A DNA stretch of 41,002 nt from Litorisediminicola beolgyonensis (GCF_042679605.1 NZ_JBHTMU010000035.1:1-41002), one strand, 5' to 3'; positions 33,043-39,867 are shown, numbered from the stretch's first letter. A program made the numbers and translations. The notes: a model not told the origin generated them from the sequence alone.

Positions 33043-34032
33043 ATGGCACGCAAGAACCTGCTTCAGGACCTGATGGGACAGTCCGCAAAGCCCGAGGGCG
33101 CCAGCTCCCCTGCCCGCCCGGACAGCGCCGCCTACTCGCGCGGGGCCATCGGCGCGGTCTCCCGCTCCATCGCCGATCTGAAAAGCCGTTCGGTGATCGA
33201 GATCGACCCCTTCGCGATCAAGAGCGGCGGCCTGACCGACCGGCTCGAGCATGACGAAGAGGGTCACGCCAAACTGATGGAGTCGATCCGCACCTATGGC
33301 CAGCAGGTCCCCGTGCTGGTGCGCCCCCATCCTGATCAGGACGGCGCTTACCAGATCGTCTACGGCCGCCGCCGGGTCATGGCGCTGCAAGATCTCGGGC
33401 AGCCAGTCAAGGCGATGGTCCGCGATCTCGACGATGACGCGGTGATCATGGCCCAAGGCCAGGAAAACGCCGCCCGCCGCGATCTGAGCTTTATCGAAAA
33501 GGCCAATTTTGCCCGCCAGATGAAAGACGCGGGCTACGAGCGCAAGATCATCTGCGACGCGCTTTCGACCGACAAGACACTGATTTCGCGGCTTCTGAAC
33601 GTGGCGGATGCCTTGCCGGTCGGGCTGATCGAGATCATCGGCTCCGCGCCCTCCGTCGGCCGCGACCGCTGGCTCGAGCTGGCCGACCTCCTGCAGAAGC
33701 ACGCTGATGTCGATGTCGAGCTCGCCCAACAGATGCTGCAGGCCAGCGGCGCGGAAACCTCGGACGCGCGCTTCGACGCGTTGGTGCACTGGCTGTCGAA
33801 GCGCGGCACGAAGGCGGCCGAGCCCGAGCATGCCGCGCTGAGGCCGCCCTCCAAGCCGCAACAGACCCTGAAACGCCATGACGGGACGCCTCTGGCGACC
33901 CTCAAGCAAAGCCGCAAATCGGTCTCGATCACCCTGCCCCGTACCGGCGAAGGCTTCGCCGACTGGCTGGCCGAGAACCTCTGCGAGATTCACCGCAACT
34001 GGGAAAACTCCGGCGGTGGACCCGGGGCCTGA
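33043..34032 (+). CDS. repB: RepB, ParB-type centromere-binding protein
   Basis: A 329-residue ParB-family protein that binds parS and stimulates the RepA ATPase. The N-terminal ParB domain shows 'V-R-P-H-P', 'Y-G-R-R-R-V-M-A-L' (residues 107-115) and the conserved 'Q-E-N-A-A-R-R-D-L-S-F-I-E-K-A' (140-154). A helix-turn-helix follows at about 158-190. The C-terminus is probably for dimerisation. It starts 2 bases after repA at an ATG preceded by AAGG. The stop codon sits in the loop of a 7-bp hairpin (34023-34039). Its likely targets are the two parS palindromes downstream of repC and perhaps the related site at 34163. Confidence 0.95.
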   Translation: MARKNLLQDLMGQSAKPEGASSPARPDSAAYSRGAIGAVSRSIADLKSRSVIEIDPFAIKSGGLTDRLEHDEEGHAKLMESIRTYGQQVPVLVRPHPDQDGAYQIVYGRRRVMALQDLGQPVKAMVRDLDDDAVIMAQGQENAARRDLSFIEKANFARQMKDAGYERKIICDALSTDKTLISRLLNVADALPVGLIEIIGSAPSVGRDRWLELADLLQKHADVDVELAQQMLQASGAETSDARFDALVHWLSKRGTKAAEPEHAALRPPSKPQQTLKRHDGTPLATLKQSRKSVSITLPRTGEGFADWLAENLCEIHRNWENSGGGPGA

Positions 34033-34039
34033 GGCCCCG
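34023..34039 (+). other. Hairpin with the repB stop codon in its loop
   Basis: CGGGGCC and GGCCCCG flank the TGA stop codon of repB (34030-34032), giving a 7-bp stem with a 3-base loop in the mRNA. It could slow RNases or ribosome read-through between repB and repC. No T-run follows, so it is unlikely to stop transcription by itself. Confidence 0.5.
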
Positions 34040-34091
34040 TCCCGAGCAGCAACAAGAGCAATGACAAGGAGGCACGAGCCGGCAAGACGAT

Positions 34092-34141
34092 AAAAGAAAA
34101 GCCCCCCAGGACGGACCCGGAAGGCTCTTTGGTGTTGTAGC
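34092..34141 (-). ncRNA. Counter-transcribed antisense RNA (incompatibility RNA) of repABC
   Basis: Between repB and repC the minus strand has a sigma-70-like promoter (TTGACA at 34177-34172, TAAGTT at 34153-34148) and, about 45 bases later, a terminator: a 7-bp outer stem (arms 34123-34129 and 34097-34103), a 5-bp inner stem (34116-34120 and 34106-34110) and a run of T residues ending near 34092. The predicted RNA is about 50 nt. In this plasmid family such an RNA pairs with the repC leader, keeps repC expression and copy number low, and causes incompatibility. The transcription start is estimated. Confidence 0.75.
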
Positions 34142-34147
34142 AAGCCC

Positions 34148-34177
34148 AACTTAGTCTCCCCTCCTGACGGCTGTCAA
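34148..34177 (-). promoter_or_regulatory. Promoter of the antisense RNA
   Basis: On the minus strand a consensus -35 TTGACA (34177-34172) is followed after 18 bp by TAAGTT (34153-34148); an alternative CTAAGT gives 17 bp. The perfect -35 suggests strong constitutive transcription, as expected for a copy-number antisense RNA. The -35 lies inside a parS-like sequence. Confidence 0.7.
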
Positions 34178-34178
34178 C
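34163..34178. promoter_or_regulatory. Degenerate parS-like site over the antisense-RNA promoter
   Basis: The minus strand reads GTTGACAGCCGTCAGG, which agrees at 13 of 16 positions with the perfect palindrome GTTGACAGCTGTCAAC at 35506. The left half is identical and covers the TTGACA box. RepB might bind here weakly, which would tie partition-protein level to antisense-RNA synthesis (inference). Confidence 0.4.
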
Positions 34179-34180
34179 AG

Positions 34181-34195
34181 CCGCCGATTCGGCGG
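34181..34195 (+). promoter_or_regulatory. Hairpin in the repC leader
   Basis: CCGCCG-att-CGGCGG forms a 6-bp GC stem 28 bases before the repC start. In repABC plasmids the repC leader folds into alternative structures depending on antisense-RNA pairing, and this stem is a candidate part of that switch. Confidence 0.45.
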
Positions 34196-34223
34196 GCAGA
34201 AAAGTTTTGCCTCGTGACAGGAT

Positions 34224-35429
34224 ATGGAACGACTGACCCTGACGCCCTTCGGGCGCCAGCCGGTATCGGCTGGGCAAATCGCATCCCGGATGCTGACCGA
34301 AGAGGCCCTGACCCCCCCTGCCCCGGCGCCCGAGCCGCGCCCGAAATGGGCGCTCTTCCGCGACCTCTGCACCGCCCGCGCGGGCTTCGGCGTGAGCGAC
34401 CGCGACCTCACGGTCCTGAACGCGCTCTTAAGCTTCTATCCCGCCGACGACCTCGGCGCCTCCGAGGCGATGGTGGTTTTTCCCTCGAACGCCGCGCTGT
34501 CGGAGCGCGCGCATGGCATGGCGGAAAGCACGCTGCGACGCCACCTCGCCGCCCTGGTGACAGCCGGACTGCTCGTGCGCCACGACAGCCCCAACGGCAA
34601 GCGCTACGCCCGCCGTGACCGTTCCGGCCGCATCGACCGTGCCTTCGGCTTCGACCTCGCACCGCTTCTCGCCCGCGCGGACGAGATCGCCGCCGCCGCC
34701 CGCGCCACCCGCGAGGCCCAGGAAGAGCGTCGCCGCCTGCGCGAGACCGTCGTCTTGGCGCTGCGCGACGCCTCGAGCCTCATCGCCCACGCACAGGAAG
34801 AGGGGCTCCCGGGCCTCTGGGACGCGCTGGAGGACCGTGCCCGTCTTGCCCGCCGGGCCCTTCGCCGGAAGCTCGACGGGGGGGCTCTCCGCGATCTTGC
34901 GGGCACGGTGAAAACTCTGGGGACAGACGTGACCGAGGCGTACGCTGCCTCCATCGAAACGAAAGAAATGAGCGGCAGAGTCGTCGAAAATGAGCGGCAC
35001 CAACAGAATTCAAACGAAGACTCTTCAGATCTTGAACCTCCCGCAGAACTGCGGCGAGGGGCGGGGGAGCCTTCGCCCAAACCCGGCGCCGCGCCGCGTC
35101 TGCCGCTGGAACTCGTCTTGAAAGCGGCCCCATCGATCATCGACTACGGCCCGGATCAAAGGATCGGAACCTGGGACGATCTCTTCCGTGCCGCAAGCTT
35201 CGCCTACGGGATGATGGGCATCAGCGCCCATGCCTGGGAGACAGCCTGCGCCGACATGGGCCCCCTCGACGCCGCGATCACGCTCGCCTGCATCCTCGAA
35301 CGCACCGACAGCATCCAGTCGCCCGGCGGCTACCTGCGCGCGCTGACCACCAAAGCGGGGCAGGGGGCGTTCTCGCCCGGTCCGATGGTGATGGCGCTTC
35401 TGTCGACCGGATCGAAGAAGGCGGCATGA
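34224..35429 (+). CDS. repC: RepC replication initiator of a repABC plasmid
   Basis: A 401-residue RepC-type initiator, needed for replication of the plasmid and found only in the repABC family of alphaproteobacteria. The N-terminal two-thirds show the typical 'W-A-L-F-R-D-L-C-T-A-R-A-G-F-G-V-S-D-R-D-L-T-V-L' and 'F-P-S-N-A-A-L-S-E-R-A-H-G-M-A-E-S-T-L-R-R-H-L-A-A-L-V' winged-helix segment, then 'P-N-G-K-R-Y-A-R-R-D'. A polar linker (about residues 245-290) leads to a smaller C-terminal domain. ATG 34224 is the only good start; AGGA directly precedes it. Expression is probably limited by the antisense RNA in the leader. The origin of such plasmids lies within repC itself. Confidence 0.95.
   Translation: MERLTLTPFGRQPVSAGQIASRMLTEEALTPPAPAPEPRPKWALFRDLCTARAGFGVSDRDLTVLNALLSFYPADDLGASEAMVVFPSNAALSERAHGMAESTLRRHLAALVTAGLLVRHDSPNGKRYARRDRSGRIDRAFGFDLAPLLARADEIAAAARATREAQEERRRLRETVVLALRDASSLIAHAQEEGLPGLWDALEDRARLARRALRRKLDGGALRDLAGTVKTLGTDVTEAYAASIETKEMSGRVVENERHQQNSNEDSSDLEPPAELRRGAGEPSPKPGAAPRLPLELVLKAAPSIIDYGPDQRIGTWDDLFRAASFAYGMMGISAHAWETACADMGPLDAAITLACILERTDSIQSPGGYLRALTTKAGQGAFSPGPMVMALLSTGSKKAA
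34955..35045. other. Candidate oriV: A+T-rich patch within repC
   Basis: The coding DNA for the polar linker of RepC is clearly A+T-richer than the gene around it (for example the stretch with GAAAATGAG, AACAGAATTC and AGACTCTTCAG). From family knowledge the replication origin of repABC plasmids lies within the middle of repC in an A+T-rich region. No iterons were seen, and the limits are approximate. Confidence 0.4.
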
Positions 35430-35446
35430 ATTCGGGCCGGGCAAAA

Positions 35447-35462
35447 GTTGACAGTTGTCAAC
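35447..35462. promoter_or_regulatory. parS site 1
   Basis: GTTGACAGTTGTCAAC is a 16-bp palindrome except at the two central bases, 17 bp after the repC stop. It fits the GTTNNNNGCNNNNAAC-type centromere sites bound by RepB proteins, though the centre is GT rather than GC. The six bases after it (TTTCTG) are the same as after site 2, so the repeated unit is longer than the palindrome. Confidence 0.75.
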
Positions 35463-35505
35463 TTTCTGGTTGAAGAGGGCAGGGCGCGACACCTTGGAGA
35501 CAAGA

Positions 35506-35521
35506 GTTGACAGCTGTCAAC
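35506..35521. promoter_or_regulatory. parS site 2
   Basis: GTTGACAGCTGTCAAC is a perfect 16-bp palindrome and matches the repABC centromere consensus GTTNNNNGCNNNNAAC. It begins 59 bp after the start of site 1 and is followed by the same TTTCTG. RepB is expected to bind here so that RepA can move plasmid copies apart. Confidence 0.85.
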
Positions 35522-35678
35522 TTTCTGCAAGACTATGAAATTATTAGGAATTATGAAAACGCCTCGTATTTTATTGGGATTTTGTGGCTAGGGCAGGGGG
35601 CGCGCGCCCGATGGGCCTGATCGCGCCGGTATCTCCGCCACACTTGGGGCGAGACGCATGTCTTCCGAACCGTCGGTC
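35522..35678. other. Short A+T-rich and GC-rich spacer after parS
   Basis: The part at 35525-35585 is A+T-rich (GAAATTATTAGGAATTATGAAAA and onwards), followed by a GC-rich part with no frame or repeat I can assign. The A+T-rich patch could help origin melting or nucleoprotein assembly next to parS. Confidence 0.35.
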
Positions 35679-35725
35679 TTGAAAATTGCCACAATCCGCA
35701 ATATTTATCTAGCCAGGTAGCTAGA
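35679..35725 (+). promoter_or_regulatory. Toxin-antitoxin promoter and operator
   Basis: TTGAAA (35679-35684) and TATTTA (35702-35707) are 17 bp apart and form a good sigma-70 promoter. Immediately downstream is a perfect inverted repeat, TCTAGC-CAGGTA-GCTAGA (35708-35725), over the expected transcription start. Phd/YefM antitoxins and their toxin complexes repress their own promoter through such palindromes. The antitoxin ATG follows 15 bases later, after AGGAC. Confidence 0.7.
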
Positions 35726-35739
35726 CAGGACGCCCCGCA

Positions 35740-35982
35740 ATGCTCAGCCTTCAGGATGCCAAGAACCGCTTTAGCGCCGTGGTCGACGCGGCGCTGGCCG
35801 GGCGGCCCCAGGAAGTGTCGCGGCGCGGAAAGCCGGCGGTGGTGGTGCTGTCGGTCGAGGAATATCACCGCTTGCTCGATGCGGCTCAGACCCGGCGGGA
35901 CAGTTTCGCGGATCACCTCATGTCCTTTCCCGAGGGCGATCTACCGCGGGCCGAGGCCCGTCCGCGTGATGTCCAGTTTTGA
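35740..35982 (+). CDS. Phd/YefM-family antitoxin
   Basis: An 80-residue antitoxin. The N-terminus 'M-L-S-L-Q-D-A-K-N-R-F-S-A-V-V-D-A-A' and 'S-R-R-G-K-P-A-V-V-V-L-S-V-E-E-Y-H-R-L' are typical of the Phd/YefM DNA-binding fold. The C-terminal 30 residues are charged and likely disordered until they wrap the toxin. AGGAC lies 8 bases before the ATG. It neutralises the PIN toxin encoded by the overlapping next gene and probably represses the operon via the palindrome at 35708-35725. The pair would stabilise the plasmid by killing or arresting cells that lose it. Confidence 0.9.
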   Translation: MLSLQDAKNRFSAVVDAALAGRPQEVSRRGKPAVVVLSVEEYHRLLDAAQTRRDSFADHLMSFPEGDLPRAEARPRDVQF

Positions 35983-36392
35983 GCTTCATCCTCGACACCA
36001 ACGTCATTTCGGCGGTGCGCCGGTCGGGCAGAGCGCCTCAAGTTGCGGCCTGGCTGGCGGGGCAGGCTGAAGCGGAGCTGTTCATCAGCGTCATCACTAT
36101 AGGCGAGATCGAGCGCGGAATTGGGCTGCAAGAGGGTCGAAATCCCGATTTCGCCGCCGACCTGCGGGTGTGGCTCGACCGGACCATGACACTCTTCTCC
36201 GACCGGCTCTTGCCCTTCACGCCCGAGGACGCCCGGGTTTGGGGTGCGCTCTCGGCCAGGATCGGCCATCCCGGCGCCGACCTGATGATCGCGGCGCAGG
36301 CGCTGGCGCGCGACTGGACCGTTGTCACCGGCAACGCCGCGGATTTCGCACCGACGGGCTGCCGGATCATCGATCCGTTCAGCGACGGCTGA
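35979..36392 (+). CDS. vapC: VapC-like PIN-domain toxin
   Basis: A 137-residue PIN-domain ribonuclease. The acidic metal-binding set is intact: Asp6 ('F-I-L-D-T-N-V'), Glu43 ('T-I-G-E-I-E-R-G'), Asp101 ('G-A-D-L-M-I-A-A') and Asp122 ('T-G-N-A-A-D-F'). VapC toxins cut tRNA or rRNA and stop growth. The only start that keeps the first Asp and avoids an in-frame stop (35967-35969) is TTG 35979, overlapping the antitoxin stop as TTGA; the weak start codon would keep toxin below antitoxin. The stop codon lies in a short sequence that also occurs in the repB-repC gap. Confidence 0.88.
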   Translation: MSFILDTNVISAVRRSGRAPQVAAWLAGQAEAELFISVITIGEIERGIGLQEGRNPDFAADLRVWLDRTMTLFSDRLLPFTPEDARVWGALSARIGHPGADLMIAAQALARDWTVVTGNAADFAPTGCRIIDPFSDG

Positions 36393-36562
36393 CAGCCGCC
36401 GACGGTCTTCGCGGACCGAAGAAAACGCTGGACAGCGGGACCTCGCTGGAATCGTCCGAGCTGCGATTTTCCACGTGGACCCCGTCGCGTTTGAGGGTAG
36501 GCATCGGGGCAGAACAAGAGGCGCCGAGTCGCGCCCGCACGAGCAGAGCACACAGGTTCGAC

Positions 36563-37297
36563 GTGACAGATCAGTCCGAACCCGGCCGGAGCGCAGGCGC
36601 GTCGGCAGCGGGTCAGCTATTCCAGATCCGCGGCAGGTTCCTGACCGCGGTGGCGCTGCGTCCCGAGGACGTGGCGCTCGATGACGCGTTCCTGGCCGCG
36701 CTCGACGCGCAGCTCACGAAGACCCAGCATTTCTTCGCCGGGGCGCCGATGGTGCTCGACCTCGCCAAGGCGCCGGGGATGGACAGCTCCGCGTTGCCGA
36801 GGCTGATCGAGGCGCTCTCGGCGCGCGAGCTGCATGTCTTCGGCTTCCAGGGAGCGACCGAGGCTCAGTCCGTGACCTGCCGCGGCCTCGGTCTGACCCC
36901 CACAAATGCCGGTCGCGAGGCTCCGCTGAAGGGCACGCCCGCGCGGACTGTGGCCAAGCGGCTCGGTCTCGAGAACCGCGTCGTCACGCGCCCGGTGCGC
37001 TCGGGTCAGCTCGAGGTCGCGGAGCGCGGCGACCTGACGGTGATCGGCTCTGTGGCGTCCGGCGCGGAGCTGGCCGCCGCAGGCAGCATTCATGTCTACG
37101 GCGCGCTCCGGGGCAGGGCGATGGCGGGGGTCGAGGGCGACGAGACCGCGCGCATCTTCTGCCAGAGCCTCGACGCAGAGCTTCTGGCCATCGCCGGGCT
37201 CTACCGCACCAGCGATGCCATCGAGCCGGACCTGCGGGGCAGGGCGGTTCAGGTCTTTCTCGAACAGGACACTCTACGGATGGAGAGCTTCGCATGA
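36563..37297 (+). CDS. minC: Septum-site inhibitor MinC
   Basis: A 244-residue MinC, which blocks FtsZ-ring assembly near the cell poles when recruited to the membrane by MinD. The N-terminal FtsZ-inhibiting domain covers about residues 12-110 ('L-F-Q-I-R-G-R-F-L-T-A-V-A-L'). The C-terminal beta-helix domain starts near residue 150 with 'R-S-G-Q-L-E-V-A-E-R-G-D-L-T-V-I-G-S-V-A-S-G-A-E-L-A-A-A-G-S-I-H-V-Y-G' and contains 'G-A-L-R-G-R-A-M-A-G', all diagnostic. GTG 36563 is chosen because AGG precedes it and the length then fits the family. The stop overlaps the minD start (ATGA). First gene of minCDE. Confidence 0.93.
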   Translation: MTDQSEPGRSAGASAAGQLFQIRGRFLTAVALRPEDVALDDAFLAALDAQLTKTQHFFAGAPMVLDLAKAPGMDSSALPRLIEALSARELHVFGFQGATEAQSVTCRGLGLTPTNAGREAPLKGTPARTVAKRLGLENRVVTRPVRSGQLEVAERGDLTVIGSVASGAELAAAGSIHVYGALRGRAMAGVEGDETARIFCQSLDAELLAIAGLYRTSDAIEPDLRGRAVQVFLEQDTLRMESFA

Positions 37298-38139
37298 CAC
37301 ATCTCAAGGACGACACGCCCAAGGGGCGAGTGATCGTCGTCACCTCGGGAAAGGGCGGGGTCGGCAAGACCACGTCCTCGGCGGCGATCGCGGCTTCGCT
37401 GGCCCGGCGCGGGCACCGCACGGTGGTCATCGATTTCGACGTCGGTCTGCGCAATCTCGATATGATCATGGGCTGCGAACGCCGCGTGGTCTTCGATTTC
37501 ATCAACGTGATCCAGGGCGATGCGCGGCTGAAACAGGCTCTGATCAAGGACAAACGTCTCGATACGCTCTTCGTGCTGCCGACCTCGCAGACGCGCGACA
37601 AGGACGCGCTGACGATGGAGGGCGTGAAGACGGTTCTGGACGAGCTGCGCGACGAGTTCGACTACGTGATCTGCGACAGTCCCGCCGGGATCGAGCGCGG
37701 CGCGCATCTGGCGATGTATTTCGCCGACGAGGCCGTGGTCGTGACCAATCCCGAGGTCTCCTCGGTGCGGGACAGCGACCGGGTGTTGGGGCTTCTGGGC
37801 AGCAAGACGCGCCGGGCCGAAACCGAGGGCGCGGAGCCGGTGAAGGCGCAGGTCCTCCTGACCCGCCACGACGCCGCCCGGATCGAGCGGGGCGAGATGA
37901 TGACGGTCGAGGACGTGCTGGAGATCCTCGCGGTGCCGCTTCTGGGCGTGGTGCCCGAAAGCCCCGCGGTGCTCAGGGCCTCGAACCTCGGCACGCCGGT
38001 GGTGCTGGACGAGCCCTCGGCTGCGGCGCGCGCCTACGAGGACGCGGTGGCGCGGCTTTTGGGCGAAGAGGTCGAGATGCGGATCGCGGGCGAGGCGCGC
38101 CCGGGTCTCTTAGCACGGCTCTTCGGACGGTCGGCATGA
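37294..38139 (+). CDS. minD: Septum-site ATPase MinD
   Basis: A 281-residue MinD, a membrane-binding ATPase that carries MinC and oscillates under MinE control. The deviant Walker A is 'T-S-G-K-G-G-V-G-K-T-T-S' (Lys20 and Lys25). Then come 'V-I-D-F-D-V-G-L-R-N-L-D' and 'V-I-C-D-S-P-A-G-I-E-R-G-A', both MinD-specific. The C-terminal 'G-L-L-A-R-L-F-G-R-S-A' is the amphipathic membrane-targeting helix. It overlaps minC and minE by 4 bp on each side, so the three are co-translated. Complete and apparently functional. Confidence 0.96.
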   Translation: MTHLKDDTPKGRVIVVTSGKGGVGKTTSSAAIAASLARRGHRTVVIDFDVGLRNLDMIMGCERRVVFDFINVIQGDARLKQALIKDKRLDTLFVLPTSQTRDKDALTMEGVKTVLDELRDEFDYVICDSPAGIERGAHLAMYFADEAVVVTNPEVSSVRDSDRVLGLLGSKTRRAETEGAEPVKAQVLLTRHDAARIERGEMMTVEDVLEILAVPLLGVVPESPAVLRASNLGTPVVLDEPSAAARAYEDAVARLLGEEVEMRIAGEARPGLLARLFGRSA

Positions 38140-38393
38140 GTCTCTTCGGTTTCACACTCAAACCGCGGCGCCCCAAATCGGCCGAGACCGCGCGCGACCG
38201 CCTGCAAATCCTCCTGGCGCATGAACGGGGCAGGGGGCGCGAAGCGCCCGACTACCTGCCGCAGCTCCAGCGCGACATCGTGGCGGCGATCCGCAAACAT
38301 GTGCAGGTCGCCGAAGAGGGCATCGACATCCGCATGGAACGCGGCGACGCCCTGTCGAGCCTGGAGATCAATATCGAGCTGCCTGAAAGGTGA
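38136..38393 (+). CDS. minE: Topological specificity factor MinE
   Basis: An 85-residue MinE, which stimulates the MinD ATPase and confines MinCD to the poles. It begins with the amphipathic membrane-targeting 'M-S-L-F-G-F-T-L-K-P' and then the anti-MinCD helix 'S-A-E-T-A-R-D-R-L-Q-I-L-L-A-H-E-R'. The dimerising C-terminal part contains 'Y-L-P-Q-L-Q-R-D-I-V-A-A-I-R-K' and ends 'L-E-I-N-I-E-L-P-E'. The ATG overlaps the minD stop as ATGA. The last gene of the operon, followed directly by a perfect inverted repeat. Confidence 0.95.
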   Translation: MSLFGFTLKPRRPKSAETARDRLQILLAHERGRGREAPDYLPQLQRDIVAAIRKHVQVAEEGIDIRMERGDALSSLEINIELPER

Positions 38394-38424
38394 CGTTTGG
38401 GCCTGATGTGCCCGGCCCAAACGT
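38393..38424 (+). terminator. Terminator-like hairpin after minE
   Basis: ACGTTTGGGCC (38393-38403) and GGCCCAAACGT (38414-38424) are perfect 11-bp complements around a 10-base loop, beginning at the last base of the minE stop codon. AGTTTCATC follows, a weak T-rich tail. The position right after the operon supports a terminator. Confidence 0.7.
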
Positions 38425-38505
38425 AGTTTCATCGCTTGCTTCGGCGATCTCGCGAGGACGGGCAGGAGACTGCCGGTCCCGTGGGTTGGCGCCAAGGCGG
38501 ATGGG

Positions 38506-38898
38506 TCAGGGCGCGTTGTCGAAAGTTCGTCGGGCGGCGCCGATTTCCTCCATGTTCAGGCTGGCCCAGTAGATGAGATGCAGAAGCGGAACGAGCAGCG
38601 AGTGTCCGAGATCGGTCAAGGAATAGCTGACGCTCGGGGGCTTGGTGTCAAAGACCTGCCGATCAACCAGGCCGTCCCGCTCGAGGTCGCGCAGGGATTG
38701 GGTCAGCATGCGTTTGGAGATATCCGGCAGGGCGCGGGAGAGCGCATTGAAGCGCTGCGGCCCAGGTTGCAGCTCCAAAAGCACGAGCGTCGGCCATTTC
38801 GCCGACACCTTGTCCAGAACTTGCCGCACGGGGCAGTTGGAAGGCTCGAATCCTTCGGCCCTCCATTGTTCCAGTTTATTGATCCGCATGGCGCACAT
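38506..38898 (-). CDS. HxlR-family transcriptional regulator (YtfH-like)
   Basis: A 130-residue winged-helix regulator. Features: 'N-C-P-V-R-Q-V-L-D-K-V-S-A-K-W' with Cys22, then 'R-F-N-A-L-S-R-A-L-P-D-I-S-K-R-M-L-T-Q-S-L-R-D-L-E-R-D-G-L-V', the recognition helix and wing of the HxlR family. The N-terminal Cys is where redox- or quinone-sensing members are modified. It is divergent from a QorB-like gene, the same arrangement as ytfH-ytfG in Escherichia coli, and an inverted repeat in the gap is the likely operator. It probably represses both genes until quinones or electrophiles appear (inference). Start ATG 38898; ATG 38889 is possible. Confidence 0.9.
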   Translation of the reverse strand: MCAMRINKLEQWRAEGFEPSNCPVRQVLDKVSAKWPTLVLLELQPGPQRFNALSRALPDISKRMLTQSLRDLERDGLVDRQVFDTKPPSVSYSLTDLGHSLLVPLLHLIYWASLNMEEIGAARRTFDNAP

Positions 38899-38958
38899 GT
38901 GCGGTTCCCTCTGCGTAACCTTGTCCCGAAAAGGTGCCTACTTCCGCCGGACAGATAC

Positions 38959-38975
38959 GGTCTCTAAATGAGACC
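38959..38975. promoter_or_regulatory. Operator candidate between the HxlR gene and the qorB-like gene
   Basis: GGTCTC-taaat-GAGACC is a perfect 6-bp inverted repeat, and the flanks extend it (ATAC before, GTAT after, with one extra base on the right). It lies between the divergent start codons (38898 and 39007), where an HxlR dimer would control both genes. Confidence 0.65.
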
Positions 38976-39006
38976 TGTATTCGATTCGTGACCGAAGGAA
39001 AAGACG

Positions 39007-39867
39007 ATGACCACATACATGATCACAGGCGCGACGGGCCAGCTGGGCCGTCTGGTGCTGGACCACCTGCTGAAGACCGTCGCCCCCGCGGATGTCGCCG
39101 TGCTGGTGCGCAGCGACGAAGCCAAGGCCGAGTTCGACGCCAGGGGCGTGTCGGCCCGGATCGGCGACTATTCCGATCCGGCCAGCCTGGAGACCGCGCT
39201 GGACGGGGTCGACCGTTTCCTGCTGATTTCGGGCTCCGAAGTGGGCGCGCGCGTCCCGCAGCACAGGAACGTCATCAAGGCCGCAAAGGCCCGGGGCGTC
39301 GAGTTCATCGCCTATACCTCGATCCTCGATGCTGCCCATAGCCCGTTGATGCTGGCGCGCGAGCACAAGGCGACAGAAGAGATGCTGGCTGAGAGCGGCA
39401 TCCCCCACACGCTCCTGCGCAATGGCTGGTATTCCGAGAACCTCGGCATGGCCGTGGGTGGCGCCCTGGCGATGGGGCAGCATTTCGGTGCCGCGAAGGA
39501 CGGCCGGTTCTCCTATGCCACGCGCAACGACTATGCCGAGGCCGCGGCGATTGTTCTGACCGGTGGCCATGACGGCGCGGTTCTGGAGCTGGGCGGCGAT
39601 GCGGCCTTCACGCAGACTGAGGTCGCGGCGCTCCTGACGGAGTTGTCCGGCACAACCGTGAGTTATGTCGACATGCCCGAGGAGGCCTATGAGGACGCGC
39701 TGGTCGGTGCCGGCCTGCCCGAGGGGCTCGCCGCGATGCTGGCGGACTCGGATGCGGGCGCGGCCACCGGCGCGCTTTTCGACGACAGCAGGACCCTCTC
39801 CGGCTTGATCGGCCGCCCGACCACGCCGCTCGCCGATACGATCAAGGCCGTGTTGGCTGCAGGCTGA
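39007..39867 (+). CDS. NAD(P)H:quinone oxidoreductase, QorB/YtfG-like (NmrA-type SDR)
   Basis: A 286-residue atypical short-chain dehydrogenase. The nucleotide-binding motif is 'I-T-G-A-T-G-Q-L-G-R-L-V' near the N-terminus. It then shows 'V-L-V-R-S-D-E-A-K', 'A-R-I-G-D-Y-S-D-P-A-S-L', 'F-I-A-Y-T-S-I-L' and 'L-L-R-N-G-W-Y-S-E-N', a close fit to the QorB/YtfG quinone reductases, which reduce quinones with NADPH. GGAAAAG precedes the ATG. The divergent HxlR neighbour supports the assignment. It probably protects against quinones; the real substrate is not known. Followed after 12 bases by an NTF2-like gene. Confidence 0.88.
   Translation: MTTYMITGATGQLGRLVLDHLLKTVAPADVAVLVRSDEAKAEFDARGVSARIGDYSDPASLETALDGVDRFLLISGSEVGARVPQHRNVIKAAKARGVEFIAYTSILDAAHSPLMLAREHKATEEMLAESGIPHTLLRNGWYSENLGMAVGGALAMGQHFGAAKDGRFSYATRNDYAEAAAIVLTGGHDGAVLELGGDAAFTQTEVAALLTELSGTTVSYVDMPEEAYEDALVGAGLPEGLAAMLADSDAGAATGALFDDSRTLSGLIGRPTTPLADTIKAVLAAG

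Noticed and set aside
31787..33088. A 433-codon minus-strand frame opposite repA, and a 370-codon one opposite repB
   Set aside because: repA and repB are certain from their motifs. The antisense frames have His/Arg-rich composition and no domain.
34023..34039. The repB stop-codon hairpin as a transcription terminator
   Set aside because: No T-run follows, and repC needs transcription through this point in the normal repABC operon.
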